Shown: one piece after another, positions 55,710 to 64,000 of the stretch
How positions within the stretch are numbered: the first letter of the stretch is position 1
How the letters are laid out: the number at the start of each line of letters is the position of its first letter
DNA from: Geofilum rubicundum JCM 15548
Lineage (GTDB): Bacteria; Bacteroidota; Bacteroidia; Bacteroidales; Marinilabiliaceae
DNA length: 64,000 nt
Direction of reading: 5' to 3'
Assembly: GCF_000974365.1 (NCBI RefSeq)
Contig: NZ_BAZW01000023.1
Coordinates: 1 to 64,000, forward strand
Notes under the pieces: generated by a model
What the model was told of the DNA's origin: nothing
What the model saw: the letters and a program-made list of their open reading frames with translations, nothing else
Databases searched by the model: none
Translations under genes and position numbers: made by a program

Positions 55710-56863
55710 GAATTAACAAAATCCAATACTTTATCGATAACATAATTTTGCTCATTTATTGTGAGTGTGGGGTACATTGGTAAACTGAGACAATGATCAT
55801 AATAAGTTTCAGCTATTGGCAAATCATGTTTCGTATTTTCTTGATTCTTATAATATGGCATGGTGTGTACTGGTACATAGTGCACCTGGCTGAAGATATT
55901 ATGCTTTCTAAGGTATTCGTATAATCCTTTTCTATCATCTATTTGAATAATGTATAAATGATAGGCATGATTCGCTTCATTAGCGACAAAAGGTGTTTGA
56001 ATGTGATCGTTTTTTGTAAAGGCCTGATTATAACGTTGTGCAATCTCTTGTCTTGCATTTAATCCTATGTCTGCTCTGCTTAATTGGGATATTCCCAGCG
56101 CCGCCTGAATATCAGACAAACGATAATTATAACCTAATTCAATCATTTGGTAATACCAACCACCATGGTTTTCACTCATTTGATCCTCATTTCGTGTGAT
56201 GCCATGCGTACGATATAGGCATAACTTCTCATAGAGTTCTTTATTATTGGTGGTTATCATGCCTCCCTCTCCGGTAGCAATATGTTTAACAGGATGAAAG
56301 GAGAAAATGGCCAGATCGGCAAATTGCCCATTTCCACATTTTTGATTTGTGCCTTGATTGTCGACAAAAAATCCACCTGGTGCATGACATGCGTCTTCTA
56401 TTATCTTTAGATCGTAATCGTTAGCCAAGCTGCGAATTTCTTCCATGTTTACAGGATACCCTGCAAAATCTACTGGTATTATCCCTTTATATGTCCCTTT
56501 TGGGACCGATTTAAGTTTTTCCTCTAGTTTTACAATATCAATACAGTATGTTTTGGAGTCAATATCAATAAAATCAATCTCTCCTCCGCAATATCGGATA
56601 CAATTGGCACTGGCCACAAATGTTATTGGAGTTGTTAACCATTTGTCTCCGGGTTGCACGTTAAGTGCCATTGCGCTCAGATGTAATGCTGCTGTTCCAT
56701 TGGCGACGGCAACTGCATATTTGGCATCAACATATTTGGCAAACTCCTTTTCAAAATGCTGGATAGTCGGTCCTTGTGTCAGAAAATCTGATTTAAGGAC
56801 TTGGATAACTGCATTTATATCTTCATCGGATATAAATTGTCTGCCGTAGGAGATAGGTTTCAT
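55706..56863 (-). CDS. pseC: UDP-4-keto-sugar aminotransferase (set 2)
   Basis: A 385-residue DegT-family PLP enzyme: MKPISYGRQFISDEDINAV, NGTAALHLSAMAL, IIEDACHAPGGFF, the PLP-lysine motif FSFHPVKHIATGEGG and GYNYRLSDIQAALGI. It abuts the pseB stop with no gap. Highly similar to set 1 PseC throughout. No damage is seen. Confidence 0.93.
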   Translation of the reverse strand: MKPISYGRQFISDEDINAVIQVLKSDFLTQGPTIQHFEKEFAKYVDAKYAVAVANGTAALHLSAMALNVQPGDKWLTTPITFVASANCIRYCGGEIDFIDIDSKTYCIDIVKLEEKLKSVPKGTYKGIIPVDFAGYPVNMEEIRSLANDYDLKIIEDACHAPGGFFVDNQGTNQKCGNGQFADLAIFSFHPVKHIATGEGGMITTNNKELYEKLCLYRTHGITRNEDQMSENHGGWYYQMIELGYNYRLSDIQAALGISQLSRADIGLNARQEIAQRYNQAFTKNDHIQTPFVANEANHAYHLYIIQIDDRKGLYEYLRKHNIFSQVHYVPVHTMPYYKNQENTKHDLPIAETYYDHCLSLPMYPTLTINEQNYVIDKVLDFVNS

Positions 56864-57877
56864 TTATATCGTGAAATTAGGATCAACAAATTCCTTTATT
56901 TTTTCTCTTATGGTTTCAACGGTTTCCCATTGGGTATTAGTTCCGGAGTTGTATTTGAAGCCAAAATTTAGAAGTGTGGCATTATGATGTTTTATAAAAT
57001 CTTCTTTTGTGTACATATAAGATACCGATGGGAGGATGGCATAATATTGATCAAATTCAATGGTATTTAAAGCGTCTGTTTCAGTTATCATTTCTTCGTG
57101 CAATTTCTCACCAGGTCTTATTCCAACTTCCTCTATCTTTGCATTTGGAGCTATAGCTTCTGCAACATCGAGAATTTTATATGATGGTATTTTTGGTACA
57201 AAAATTTCCCCGCCCAGCGCATTTTCAATGGCGAAGAATACCAAACGCACTCCTTCTTCCAATGAAATATTGAAACGAGTCATCTCTTTATGTGTAATGG
57301 GTAATATACCCTCTTTCCGTTTATTCAGGAAGAAGGGAATAACCGAGCCTCTTGATCCCATAACATTGCCATATCTTACAATGGAAAACTTGATGTCCTT
57401 ACTGCCTTTGATATTATTTGCGGCGGCAAAAAGCTTGTCAGACGTCAATTTTGTTGCTCCATAAAGGTTGATTGGTGCACATGCCTTATCTGTACTTAAT
57501 GCAACGACTCGTTTTACACCGCATTCTAAGGCTGCATGTATGACATTTTCAGCCCCATCAACATTGGTGCGTATACACTCTGTTGGATTATACTCAGCCG
57601 TATCAACTTGTTTTATGGCTGCCGCATGTATAATAACATCAATACCTTCGCAGGCCTGCTTTAGCCTTTCCCTGTCTCTTACATCACCAATAAAAAATCT
57701 TAATTGAGGATATTTTACTGCGGGGTATATTTGCCGCATATCAGATTGTTTCAATTCATCTCTCGAATAAATAACAATTCTTTTTACTGCTGGGTATTCG
57801 GCAAGAATCATTTCAGTGAACTTTTTTCCAAATGATCCGGTTCCTCCTGTGATTAATATTTTCCTATTGTTGAGCAT
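56864..57877 (-). CDS. pseB: UDP-GlcNAc 4,6-dehydratase, inverting (set 2)
   Basis: An intact 337-residue SDR enzyme: [17 protein letters not shown] for NAD binding, [36 protein letters not shown] with the YxxxK-type active site, and GSRGSVIPFFLNKRKEG. It catalyses the first Pse step from UDP-GlcNAc. It is the only undamaged pseB in the window, so both sets may depend on it. It lies four bases after the wzt stop. Confidence 0.94.
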   Translation of the reverse strand: MLNNRKILITGGTGSFGKKFTEMILAEYPAVKRIVIYSRDELKQSDMRQIYPAVKYPQLRFFIGDVRDRERLKQACEGIDVIIHAAAIKQVDTAEYNPTECIRTNVDGAENVIHAALECGVKRVVALSTDKACAPINLYGATKLTSDKLFAAANNIKGSKDIKFSIVRYGNVMGSRGSVIPFFLNKRKEGILPITHKEMTRFNISLEEGVRLVFFAIENALGGEIFVPKIPSYKILDVAEAIAPNAKIEEVGIRPGEKLHEEMITETDALNTIEFDQYYAILPSVSYMYTKEDFIKHHNATLLNFGFKYNSGTNTQWETVETIREKIKEFVDPNFTI

Positions 57878-57881
57878 GGTT

Positions 57882-59169
57882 TCAGTCTAAAATTTTCCAG
57901 TCAAGTAATGTGCTTATATATCCTTTTCTGCTATTTCCTCTTGTTGTGCTATTATCATTTAAAGTAAATGATAATATATGAGCAGGGGTGTCAATGTTAA
58001 CCGAAATGTTGCTGTGTCTGTTGGTGAAATTGAAATATACGGTATAGGTTCCTATGCCAAGTGTTCTTCTAGGTATTTTTATCTCAACTTTTGGTGTTCC
58101 TGATGGCAGTTCGCCAAGTTTATGCATTAAGATATCATTACTGTCTGAAACTAGAATTGGAGTGTTGTTATGTTTTGATAGTATCTCTAAGTATCCTGTC
58201 AGCCCAGGAAATGATCCTGAATTCTGAAATTCAAGTAGAATTCTTATATCTTCATCACATTCGAAGACACTTTTTACTTCATTATTGTTATTAAACAGTT
58301 TAGCATACGCTAGCTGAAAATCTTTAGCTGGATCAAGAGTAAATTTTTTTTCACTGCTTAAGCTGTCAAACTCTTGACTGTCAAGATAGTTTTTTATTGT
58401 TTTGTCAATTTCTCCTTGAAAGGATATTAAACCATTAGCTAAAATTATACCTTTCTGACAAAGTTGTTGTACACTTCCCATATTATGACTCACAAACAAT
58501 ACAGTTCTCCCATCATTTGTGCTCACATCCTGCATCTTACCAATGGCCTTCTTCTGAAATTCTGCATCTCCGACGGCCAAAACTTCGTCAACAACCAAAA
58601 TCTCTGGCTCTAAATGGGCGGCGATGGCGAAGCGAGCCGGACAGTCATTCCGCTGCTATAGCGCTTGGTGGGGGTGTCGAGGTATTTGGCGACGCCGGCG
58701 AATTCGACGATCTCGTCGAGCTTGCGGGTGATTTCCCATCGTCGCATGCCCATGATGGTGCCGTTCATGTAGATGTTTTCACGGCCGGTCATCTCGGGGT
58801 TGAAGCCGGTGCCGACTTCTAAAAGGGAGCTAGCCGACCTTTGACTTTGATGCTGCCGGTGGTGGGGCCGGTGACGCGACTCAAGAGTTTCAGCAGGGTG
58901 CTTTTGCCTGCGCCGTTCTTGCCGATGATGCCCAATACTTCGCCTTGGTGGACTTCTAAGTTGATGTCGCGCAGGGCGCTGATGTGCTCTCCTTTTTGGG
59001 CTTTTTGGGTGCGGTCGTTGACTTGGCCTACTTTGGCGTAGGGGTCGTCTTGTCCGAGGATGTTCATGCGCCAGAAGCGGTTGAGGTCGTGGGAGAGGGT
59101 GCCGGTGCCTACTTCGCCGAGGCGGTAGACTTTGGAGAGGTTTTCTATTTTTATAACGGGGCTGCTCAT
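57882..59169 (-). pseudogene. wzt: Wzt-like O-antigen ABC transporter ATPase, two frameshifts, mosaic composition
   Basis: Three frames join: 59169-58819 with Walker [20 protein letters not shown]; then [19 protein letters not shown] and the signature region [12 protein letters not shown]; then 58598-57882 with Walker B region EPEILVVDEVLAVGDAEFQ, SHNMGSVQQLC and a C-terminal Wzt_C beta-sandwich of about 170 residues. Shifts lie near 58826 and 58615. Repaired length is about 425. The first half is G+C-rich and the second, from about 58600, is A+T-rich like the pse genes, suggesting the substrate-specific C-terminal part was exchanged by recombination. It pairs with wzm for polysaccharide export. 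Confidence 0.82.
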
Positions 59170-59170
59170 G

Positions 59171-59560
59171 GTTTTTTGTCCACAGATTCAAGCGTAGCGC
59201 AGTCCCGCATGGCGGGAACGCAGATTAACGCAGATTAAATTTAAGAGGATTAACGTAGATTTTTTTGTCCACAGATTCAAGCGTAGCGCAGTCCCGCATG
59301 GCGGGAACGCAGATTTACGCATATTTTTTTAATGTTTTTTCTGTCCACAGATTACGCAGATTAGCGCAGATTAATTTTAATGGATTTTAAATGGATTCAA
59401 GCGCAGCGCTTCCGATAAATCGGAACTGCGCCTGCGGCTTGAGATCCCGCATGGCGGGAACGCAGATTAACGCAGATTTAATTTATGAGGATTAATGTAG
59501 ATTTTTTTGTCCACAGTTTTAGCTACGCTGATTTTCAATTCACAGATTACTTTCTTCTAT
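59171..59560. repeat. Array of 'cacagatt/gcagatt' words with hairpin inserts
   Basis: Repeated GTCCACAGATT, ACGCAGATT and GGATTAACG words, interleaved with several copies of CAAGCGTAGCGCAGTCCCGC plus ATGGCGGGAACG, which folds as CCCGC/GCGGG. This fills the 395 bases between wzt and the next gene. No ORF of its own is convincing. Confidence 0.75.
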
Positions 59561-59586
59561 TCATTGATCAATCATTGATTAGTCGT

Positions 59587-60981
59587 TTATGTTGAGAGTA
59601 TTTCCCAATATCCTCCTTTGTCAGAACCGATTCGTTTTATTAATTTCTTTGTGCGTAGTGATTGGATGTGCCGTTGTATTGTACGCGGGGATAAATCAGT
59701 AATCTTGGCTAAATCTTTTGCAGATAGTTTTTGATTGTCTTTTAAAAGGTTTAATACTTTCAATTCGTTATCTACGACACTATCTACGACATTATCTACG
59801 ACACTATCTACGACACTATCTGTGACATTATCTGTGACATTATCTACGACACTCTTCCCATATACAGTAACCCTGAAGCCACCGGCTATTTCCTCGAAAT
59901 GAGGTGTCGGTAGTTGTGCTGTTTTGAATGATTCGAGGATTCTTTGAACGCCTGATCCATATTTTTCTATCCATCCCATTTCTTTAAATAGGTTGGCAAT
60001 AAGTTTGTTTTTGGGAGTGGATATATAGTCGTTTGAAATTAGTTTATCGATTGTTAGGCCATTGGGTAATTTTCCTGGGTTGAAAAACTCTATTTTCTCG
60101 TCGAAAATTTTTATAACTGAATCAAATGCCATACTATAATCGCGATGAATGATCATATTTAGTATGATTTCGCGTATGGCGTCCATTGGATATTGCCATT
60201 GAATGGTGTTTTCGATATTGCCATCAAAGATGATTGCCTGGTTTATATGTTTTTTGATGAAATTCATCACCATTTCTACTTCATTTACAACATCGGTTTG
60301 GAGTCTTGCATTATCGACAATGTTGGTTGATGACTTAAAGCGCCCCATTTCTATGGTTGTCATCACAGTATCGTTTTCTGTGAACAACAGAAAGCAAGCA
60401 TTGGTCAGTTTATCTAGTCGGACTAATTCTTTTTTCTTTAAAAAGGTACTTGGGTTGGTGTCGATGGTTAACCCTCTGGATTGAAGTCTTTCAATCACTT
60501 TCTGAACTTTTTGTATCGAGATATCCGAATGTGTATGTAGTGTATTCGTATAGTAGTCCCAACTGGAGTTAAAGGACTGCAAATGGAGCATCGAAATTTC
60601 ATCAACAGTTAATTGATGGTTAGAGTTTTTAACTCGTTTAAAATAGCGTCCTTGAAAAGCAACGGGTTTAATTGGGAATTCCTGTATGTACAAGCCAATG
60701 ATATGTTTTCCTTCTATCTCTGTTTCTAAGACATCAGGTATAATTGAAGGATAGGTTTTTTGCTTTATTTCATTTATCCAGGACTTCAAAGTTTCCGAAC
60801 CAATTTCAACACCTTTTATTACTCCTTGGTCATTAACCCCAATCAGAATTATACCGCCATGTGTATTTGCGAATGCGTTTAATGATATTATAACTTCGGT
60901 ATTAAACCCCGATTTGAACTCGATGGTTTCATTTTCACCTGAAGCGATTAGTTTATGAATTGTAAAGGGGGCGAAGGTCAT
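59587..60981 (-). CDS. Schlafen/AlbA_2-type ATP-binding transcriptional regulator
   Basis: A 464-residue protein. The N-terminal AlbA_2 domain has ETIEFKSGFNTEVI and NTHGGIILIGVNDQGVIKG. The middle has the HATPase_c_4 pattern PMDAIREIILNMIIHRDYSM and NPGKLPNGLTIDKL, then YGSGVQRILESF. The C-terminus is a winged helix (LSAKDLAKITDLSPRTIQRH). Between them is a variable linker of repeated VVDN/VVDS/VTDN units encoded by 12-base repeats. Such proteins are common, poorly understood regulators. It sits between repeat arrays and has no operon partner. Confidence 0.8.
   Translation of the reverse strand: MTFAPFTIHKLIASGENETIEFKSGFNTEVIISLNAFANTHGGIILIGVNDQGVIKGVEIGSETLKSWINEIKQKTYPSIIPDVLETEIEGKHIIGLYIQEFPIKPVAFQGRYFKRVKNSNHQLTVDEISMLHLQSFNSSWDYYTNTLHTHSDISIQKVQKVIERLQSRGLTIDTNPSTFLKKKELVRLDKLTNACFLLFTENDTVMTTIEMGRFKSSTNIVDNARLQTDVVNEVEMVMNFIKKHINQAIIFDGNIENTIQWQYPMDAIREIILNMIIHRDYSMAFDSVIKIFDEKIEFFNPGKLPNGLTIDKLISNDYISTPKNKLIANLFKEMGWIEKYGSGVQRILESFKTAQLPTPHFEEIAGGFRVTVYGKSVVDNVTDNVTDSVVDSVVDNVVDSVVDNELKVLNLLKDNQKLSAKDLAKITDLSPRTIQRHIQSLRTKKLIKRIGSDKGGYWEILST
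59771..59854 (-). repeat. Seven tandem 12-base repeats inside the AlbA_2 gene
   Basis: Seven units of the form TCTACGACACTA or TCTGTGACATTA from 59771 to 59854. Each encodes four residues (VVDN, VVDS, VTDS or VTDN). Being a multiple of three, copy-number change alters linker length, not frame. Confidence 0.85.
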
Positions 60982-61007
60982 TATTTTTTATTACACGAAT
61001 GGTTTTT

Positions 61008-61300
61008 TTGTCCACAGATTCTTGGTAAACCAAGCGGCATAGCCGATGACAAGCGTAGCGCTTCCGATAAATCGGAACTGCGCCTGCGGCTTGGGATCCG
61101 CATGGCGGGAACGCAGATTTACGCAGATTTTTTTAATGTTTTTACTGTCCACAGATTACGCAGATTAGCGCAGATTAAATTTAAGAGGATTAACGTAGAT
61201 TGTTTTTGTCCACAGATTACGCAGATTAACGCAGATTATTTAAATATTTTTCTGTCCACAGATTACGCAGATTAGCGCAGATTTTTTTAATGGAATTTGA
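61008..61300. repeat. Second 'cacagatt/gcagatt' array
   Basis: The same words as 59171-59560, with an insert at 61021-61110 containing AAGCGTAGCGCTTCCGATAA and TCGGAACTGCGCCTGCGGCTT followed by CGCATGGCGGGAACG. It fills most of the 350 bases between the AlbA_2 regulator and the first GxxExxY gene. Confidence 0.75.
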
Positions 61301-61331
61301 AACGGAATATGACGCGGGGATTTAAATGGGA

Positions 61332-61721
61332 TTAAAGGATTATTCTTTTGTATTGGAGGCTTTTGCTTCCGAAGTTAAGTAATAGTCCTACTTTCATGTT
61401 GGTTGCTTTGAGGTAGTTTAATACCTGGGCGTCGTGCTCACTGCATAAATCTGAAATTGCTTTTAACTCTACTATGATTTGATCGTGACATATAAAATCT
61501 GCGATGTATTTCTTGCTTAATATCTGATCTTTGTAAAATATAATCAGGGGTGCTTCTCTTTCAAATTCAATGTTTCTTGTCTTTAATTCTATTCCTAATG
61601 CCTCCTGATATACACCTTCCAGAAATCCGTTCCCTAATTGCTGATGAACCTCCATGGCTGCTCCTATAATCTCATAGGTCTCACTTTTTAATGGAAATTC
61701 TTTTTTTAACAGCTCAGGCAT
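61332..61721 (-). CDS. GxxExxY protein (first copy)
   Basis: A 129-residue protein. It has AAMEVHQQLGNGFLEGVYQE with the naming motif G-F-L-E-G-V-Y, then YIADFICHDQIIVELKAIS with Asp and Glu-x-Lys in PD-(D/E)XK order, and ends LLNFGSKSLQYKRI. GxxExxY proteins are abundant in Bacteroidota and are thought to be nuclease-fold proteins of unknown role. A paralogue is at 62894-63289. It is flanked on both sides by repeat arrays. Confidence 0.88.
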   Translation of the reverse strand: MPELLKKEFPLKSETYEIIGAAMEVHQQLGNGFLEGVYQEALGIELKTRNIEFEREAPLIIFYKDQILSKKYIADFICHDQIIVELKAISDLCSEHDAQVLNYLKATNMKVGLLLNFGSKSLQYKRIIL

Positions 61722-61737
61722 GAATATTTAATCCATT

Positions 61738-61886
61738 TTTTTTAATCTGTGCCCATCTGTGGACCCCTTTTTTATTTTAATCTGTGCCCATCTGGGTTCC
61801 CGTTATACGGGACTGCGCTATGCTTGAATCCAGTGGACCCCTTCTTCATTTTAATCTGTGCCAATCTGTGCCATCTGTGGACACTT
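61738..61886. repeat. Third repeat array, opposite orientation
   Basis: AATCTGTGCCCATCTGTGGA is repeated two and a half times, the reverse complement of the words in the previous arrays, with GGTTCCCGTTATACGGGA inserted at about 61795. No gene. Confidence 0.7.
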
Positions 61887-61890
61887 TTCC

Positions 61891-62735
61891 CTATACGGTG
61901 TCGATGAAGTTGCGTTCGGTTTTGTGGAAGACGATGATGCCTATGATGAGGATGACGGCGGTGACGCCGGCGCTATATCCTAATGATGTCCAACTGAAAT
62001 GGCCGGAGCCTAAAAAGGCGTATTTGAAGCCTTCGACGATGGGGGTGAGGGGGTTGGCCATTAATATCATTTTCATTTTGCCTTCGGGCACTGTGCTCAT
62101 GGGGTAAATGACGGGGTGGCGTACATGAGCAGTTGAACGCCGAAGGCGATGAGGAATTTCAAATCGCGGTACTTGGTGGTCATGCTGGTGAACAGGATGC
62201 CCATGCCCATGCCCATCATGGCCATTATGGTGATGTAAACGGGCAGTAGCGCCAGTGTCCAGTTGGGTTGTATGCTGGGTTCTCGTTGCAGGAGGTAGTA
62301 AGCATAAACGACCAGGAAGAAGCCTAACTGGATGAAGAATTTGATGAGTCCGCTGGCTACTTTACTCAGGGGCATGATGAGCCGCGGGAAATAGACTTTC
62401 CCAAAGATGTTGGCGTTTTGCGTGAAGGTGTCACTGGTCTGGTTGAAGCTTTCGGCGAAGTAGTTCCAGATGACGATGCCGCTGAGGTAAAAGAGGACTT
62501 GTGGGGTGCCGTCGGTGCTTATGTTGGCGATGTTGCCGAATACGACGATGTAGATGATGGTGGTGAGGATGGGCTGCACGATGAACCATATGGGCCCCAG
62601 CACGGTCTGCTTATATACGGTGATGACGTCGCGCTTGACGAACATGGCGAGCAGGTCACGGTATTGCCAGATTTCTTTGAAGTTGATATCGAAGGCGTGG
62701 CGCTTGGGCCGGATGATCAGGTCGTAGTCTTGCAT
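61891..62735 (-). pseudogene. wzm: Wzm-like O-antigen ABC-2 permease, one frameshift
   Basis: The first frame (62097-62735) begins MQDYDLIIRPKRHAF and runs through YRDLLAMFVKRDVITVYKQT, the ABC-2 N-terminal helix, and five membrane spans to LLMYATP. The second (61891-62100) continues VIYPMSTVPEGKMKMILMAN, then NPLTPIVEGFKYAFLG and a last span. The family sequence YATPVIYP is restored by adding one G after ACCCC near 62112. Repaired length is about 281. It exports lipid-linked polysaccharide with the ATPase at 57882-59169, although the AlbA_2 and GxxExxY genes now separate them. Confidence 0.85.
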
Positions 62736-62740
62736 TTTTT

Positions 62741-62885
62741 TCCGCTAATTGGGTTTTGGGGTCCGCTAATTACGCTAATGGACGCTAATTTTTATTACGC
62801 TAAATTTTTTTGTCCGCTAATTACGCTAATTTGTTTGGGCTTTAATTCGTTTAATTCGCGTAATTGACTCCGTCGATCTTCGATT
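62741..62885. repeat. Array of 'ccgctaatt/acgctaat' words
   Basis: Repeats of GTCCGCTAATTACGCTAAT with T-runs, ending GACTCCGTCGATCTTCGATT, which recurs at 63402. A different word set from the CACAGATT arrays but the same architecture. It separates wzm from the second GxxExxY gene. Confidence 0.7.
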
Positions 62886-62893
62886 CGCGGATT

Positions 62894-63289
62894 CTATCTT
62901 TCTTTTACTATTCGTTTGTATTTAAGGGATTGCTCGCCGAAGTTGATTAACAGGCCGAGCTTGTATCCTGTTGCTTTTAGGTAGTTGATTACCTGTGCTT
63001 CGTGGATGCCTTCAAAGCTGCTGATGGCTTTGAGCTCGACGATGATGTTCTGGTAGCAAATGTAATCTGCCTGGTATAATTTGTTTAAGGTTTCTCCTTT
63101 GTAAGCGATGGATAAGGGTACCTCTCGCTGATAGGGGACGCCTTGCTGTTTGAATTCGATTTCTAAGGCTTCGGAATAGACTGGTTCTAAAAAGCCGCAT
63201 CCGAGTTCCCGGTGGACGTTCATGGCGGCGCCTATTATTTTGTAGGCTTCGTCTTTGTAGATGAGGGTGGGGGTTAGGAGATTGGGCAT
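62894..63289 (-). CDS. GxxExxY protein (second copy)
   Basis: A 131-residue paralogue of the protein at 61332-61721: AAMNVHRELGCGFLEPVYSE with G-F-L-E-P-V-Y, QADYICYQNIIVELKAISS with the D...ExK residues, and LLINFGEQSLKYKRIV at the end. It is bounded by repeat arrays on both sides. Cellular role unknown. The two copies are clearly related but diverged, so this is not a very recent duplication. Confidence 0.88.
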   Translation of the reverse strand: MPNLLTPTLIYKDEAYKIIGAAMNVHRELGCGFLEPVYSEALEIEFKQQGVPYQREVPLSIAYKGETLNKLYQADYICYQNIIVELKAISSFEGIHEAQVINYLKATGYKLGLLINFGEQSLKYKRIVKER

Positions 63290-63294
63290 TGGGT

Positions 63295-63431
63295 TATCCG
63301 CTAATTGGGTTTATCCGCGAATTACGCGAATGGTCGCTAATTTTTTTTGTCCACTAATTACACTAATTGGCACGAATTTTTAGGTTTTTAATTGGTGTAA
63401 TTGACTCCGTCGATCTTCGATTCGTGGATTC
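63295..63431. repeat. Array of 'cgctaatt/cactaatt' words
   Basis: TATCCGCTAATT, CGCGAATTACGCGAAT, GTCCACTAATTACACTAATT and a second GACTCCGTCGATCTTCGATT at about 63402. Mirrors the array at 62741-62885 on the other side of the GxxExxY gene. Confidence 0.65.
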
Positions 63432-63448
63432 ATCTTTTTTTTTGTGGT

Positions 63449-63601
63449 TTATAGTACCAAGTCTTTTGCGCGTATTGTAACTATTTGTCCATTTTGGGAA
63501 ACAACCAGATCAAAGTTTCTTTCCTTTTTTGATTTGATTAGTCGTTTATGTGTCAATTCCAGCCCTTTTAAAACCTTTTCTCTTATGTTTTTGGTTTTCA
63601 T
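63449..63601 (-). CDS. Small basic protein, antitoxin-like
   Basis: A 50-residue protein from ATG 63601 to TAA 63449-63451: MKTKNIREKVLKGLELTHKR, LIKSKKERNF, DLVVSQNGQIVTIRAKDL. It is very basic in the first 30 residues and beta-like in the last 20. I recall similar short orphan proteins in Bacteroidota but know no function. No toxin partner is seen. The spacing from repeats on both sides and clean codons argue that it is a gene. Confidence 0.5.
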   Translation of the reverse strand: MKTKNIREKVLKGLELTHKRLIKSKKERNFDLVVSQNGQIVTIRAKDLVL

Positions 63602-63736
63602 ACGAAGAGTTTTTGGTCACTGAATTGTTTTTGTCCGCTGATTACGCTAATGGGCTCGTATCATTTATTGGTGTAATTCTTTGCAAGCAAAGCTGCATAG
63701 CCGAGCGCGCGTAATTAGCGGATTAAACCTTTGGCG

Positions 63737-63834
63737 GTACGCACGCCTTCGGCCCGGTGAGTTCCACCAAAGCGAATACAAAAATAGGGCATTTCCTGCT
63801 AATAACGAAGTGTGGGGGTGTTTAGTTACAGTGG
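63737..63834. repeat. Dispersed hairpin repeat, copy 3 of 3
   Basis: GTACGC, CGGCCCGGTGAGTTCCACC, ACAAAAATAGGGCATT, CTAATAACGAAG and a G-rich run ending in GTTACAGTGG align with copies 1 and 2. The remaining sequence of 63602-63976 holds CGCTAAT words and nothing else I can support. Confidence 0.55.
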
Positions 63835-63976
63835 AGAAATTGTTTTTTTTTAAAGGCTTTTGTATGAGAGTGAAAGGAAATGGGGGTTTTGAATGAACCA
63901 AATTATTTGTTAATGTGTTTTAAAGTAATCTAAATAAGAATAAGGTCATTTTAGTAGCCATTTAATCCATGAGACC

Positions 63977-64000
63977 ATGAAAAGCAAAACCTTTCTATTG
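63977..64000 (+). CDS. Start of a gene cut by the window end
   Basis: ATG followed by AAAAGCAAAACCTTTCTATT gives MKSKTFLL, the beginning of a typical signal peptide. Only eight codons are visible, so the product cannot be named. Confidence 0.3.

Noticed and set aside
59171-61300. Possible CRISPR array in the repeated intergenic sequence
   Set aside because: Units are irregular, words of 8-12 bases overlap, there are no unique spacers of constant length and no cas genes.

Overview
The window reads as a Bacteroidota chromosome, most likely a Bacteroidales/Marinilabiliales-type organism (inferred). The reasons are TTG-N19/20-TANNTTTG promoters, a complete pseudaminic acid pathway in a glycan locus with no flagellar genes, Bacteroidota-type GxxExxY proteins, an IS66 element, and intergenic arrays of degenerate 'cacagatt/gcagatt' words. 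No rRNA, tRNA or CRISPR array was seen.

Layout. (1) 1-5090 (+): a type VI secretion cargo operon: PAAR tip, small companion, VasX-like membrane effector (one frameshift) and a lipoprotein that may be its immunity protein. (2) 5368-7057 (+): a cytoplasmic histidine kinase and a response regulator fused to a Mrr-like nuclease, followed by IS66 debris, an XRE regulator and a SecB-like remnant. (3) 7825-31225 (-): surface-glycan genes: glycosyltransferases, O-antigen ligase, a truncated wecC, an alpha-1,2-fucosyltransferase, a DUF262 pair, pseudaminic acid set 1 (pseI-H-G-F-C-B, pseB frameshifted), an MsbA/PglK-like exporter, and a five-gene module that looks like an Arn pathway rebuilt around a WecE/WecD amino sugar. 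(4) 31299-48858 (-): a decaying defence and toxin island. It holds an ADP-ribosyltransferase-like toxin with a small partner, a RelE-like nuclease, PD-(D/E)XK proteins, an ATPase plus small nuclease pair, a large DUF4011-type helicase broken by IS66 and three frameshifts, a HipA/HIRAN pair, and gene fossils. Two copies of a promoter-driven hairpin RNA candidate lie here. (5) 48836-62735 (-): a second glycan locus: SGNH esterase switched by a TGTT repeat, hexapeptide acyltransferase, glycosyltransferase, pseudaminic acid set 2 (all intact), and wzt and wzm (both frameshifted). A Schlafen/AlbA-type regulator, two GxxExxY proteins and long repeat arrays are interspersed.

How it works together. 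Two Pse sets feed CMP-pseudaminic acid to surface polysaccharide. Wzm/Wzt would export one polymer, and the PglK-like exporter plus O-antigen ligase would handle another. The WecE/WecD/GT2/EmrE-like/GT39 module would place an N-acetylated aminosugar on a periplasmic acceptor.

Caution: I count at least twelve single-base or short frameshifts, several in homopolymers. Some genes marked as broken may be intact if the assembly contains uncorrected indels. Raw reads would settle this.
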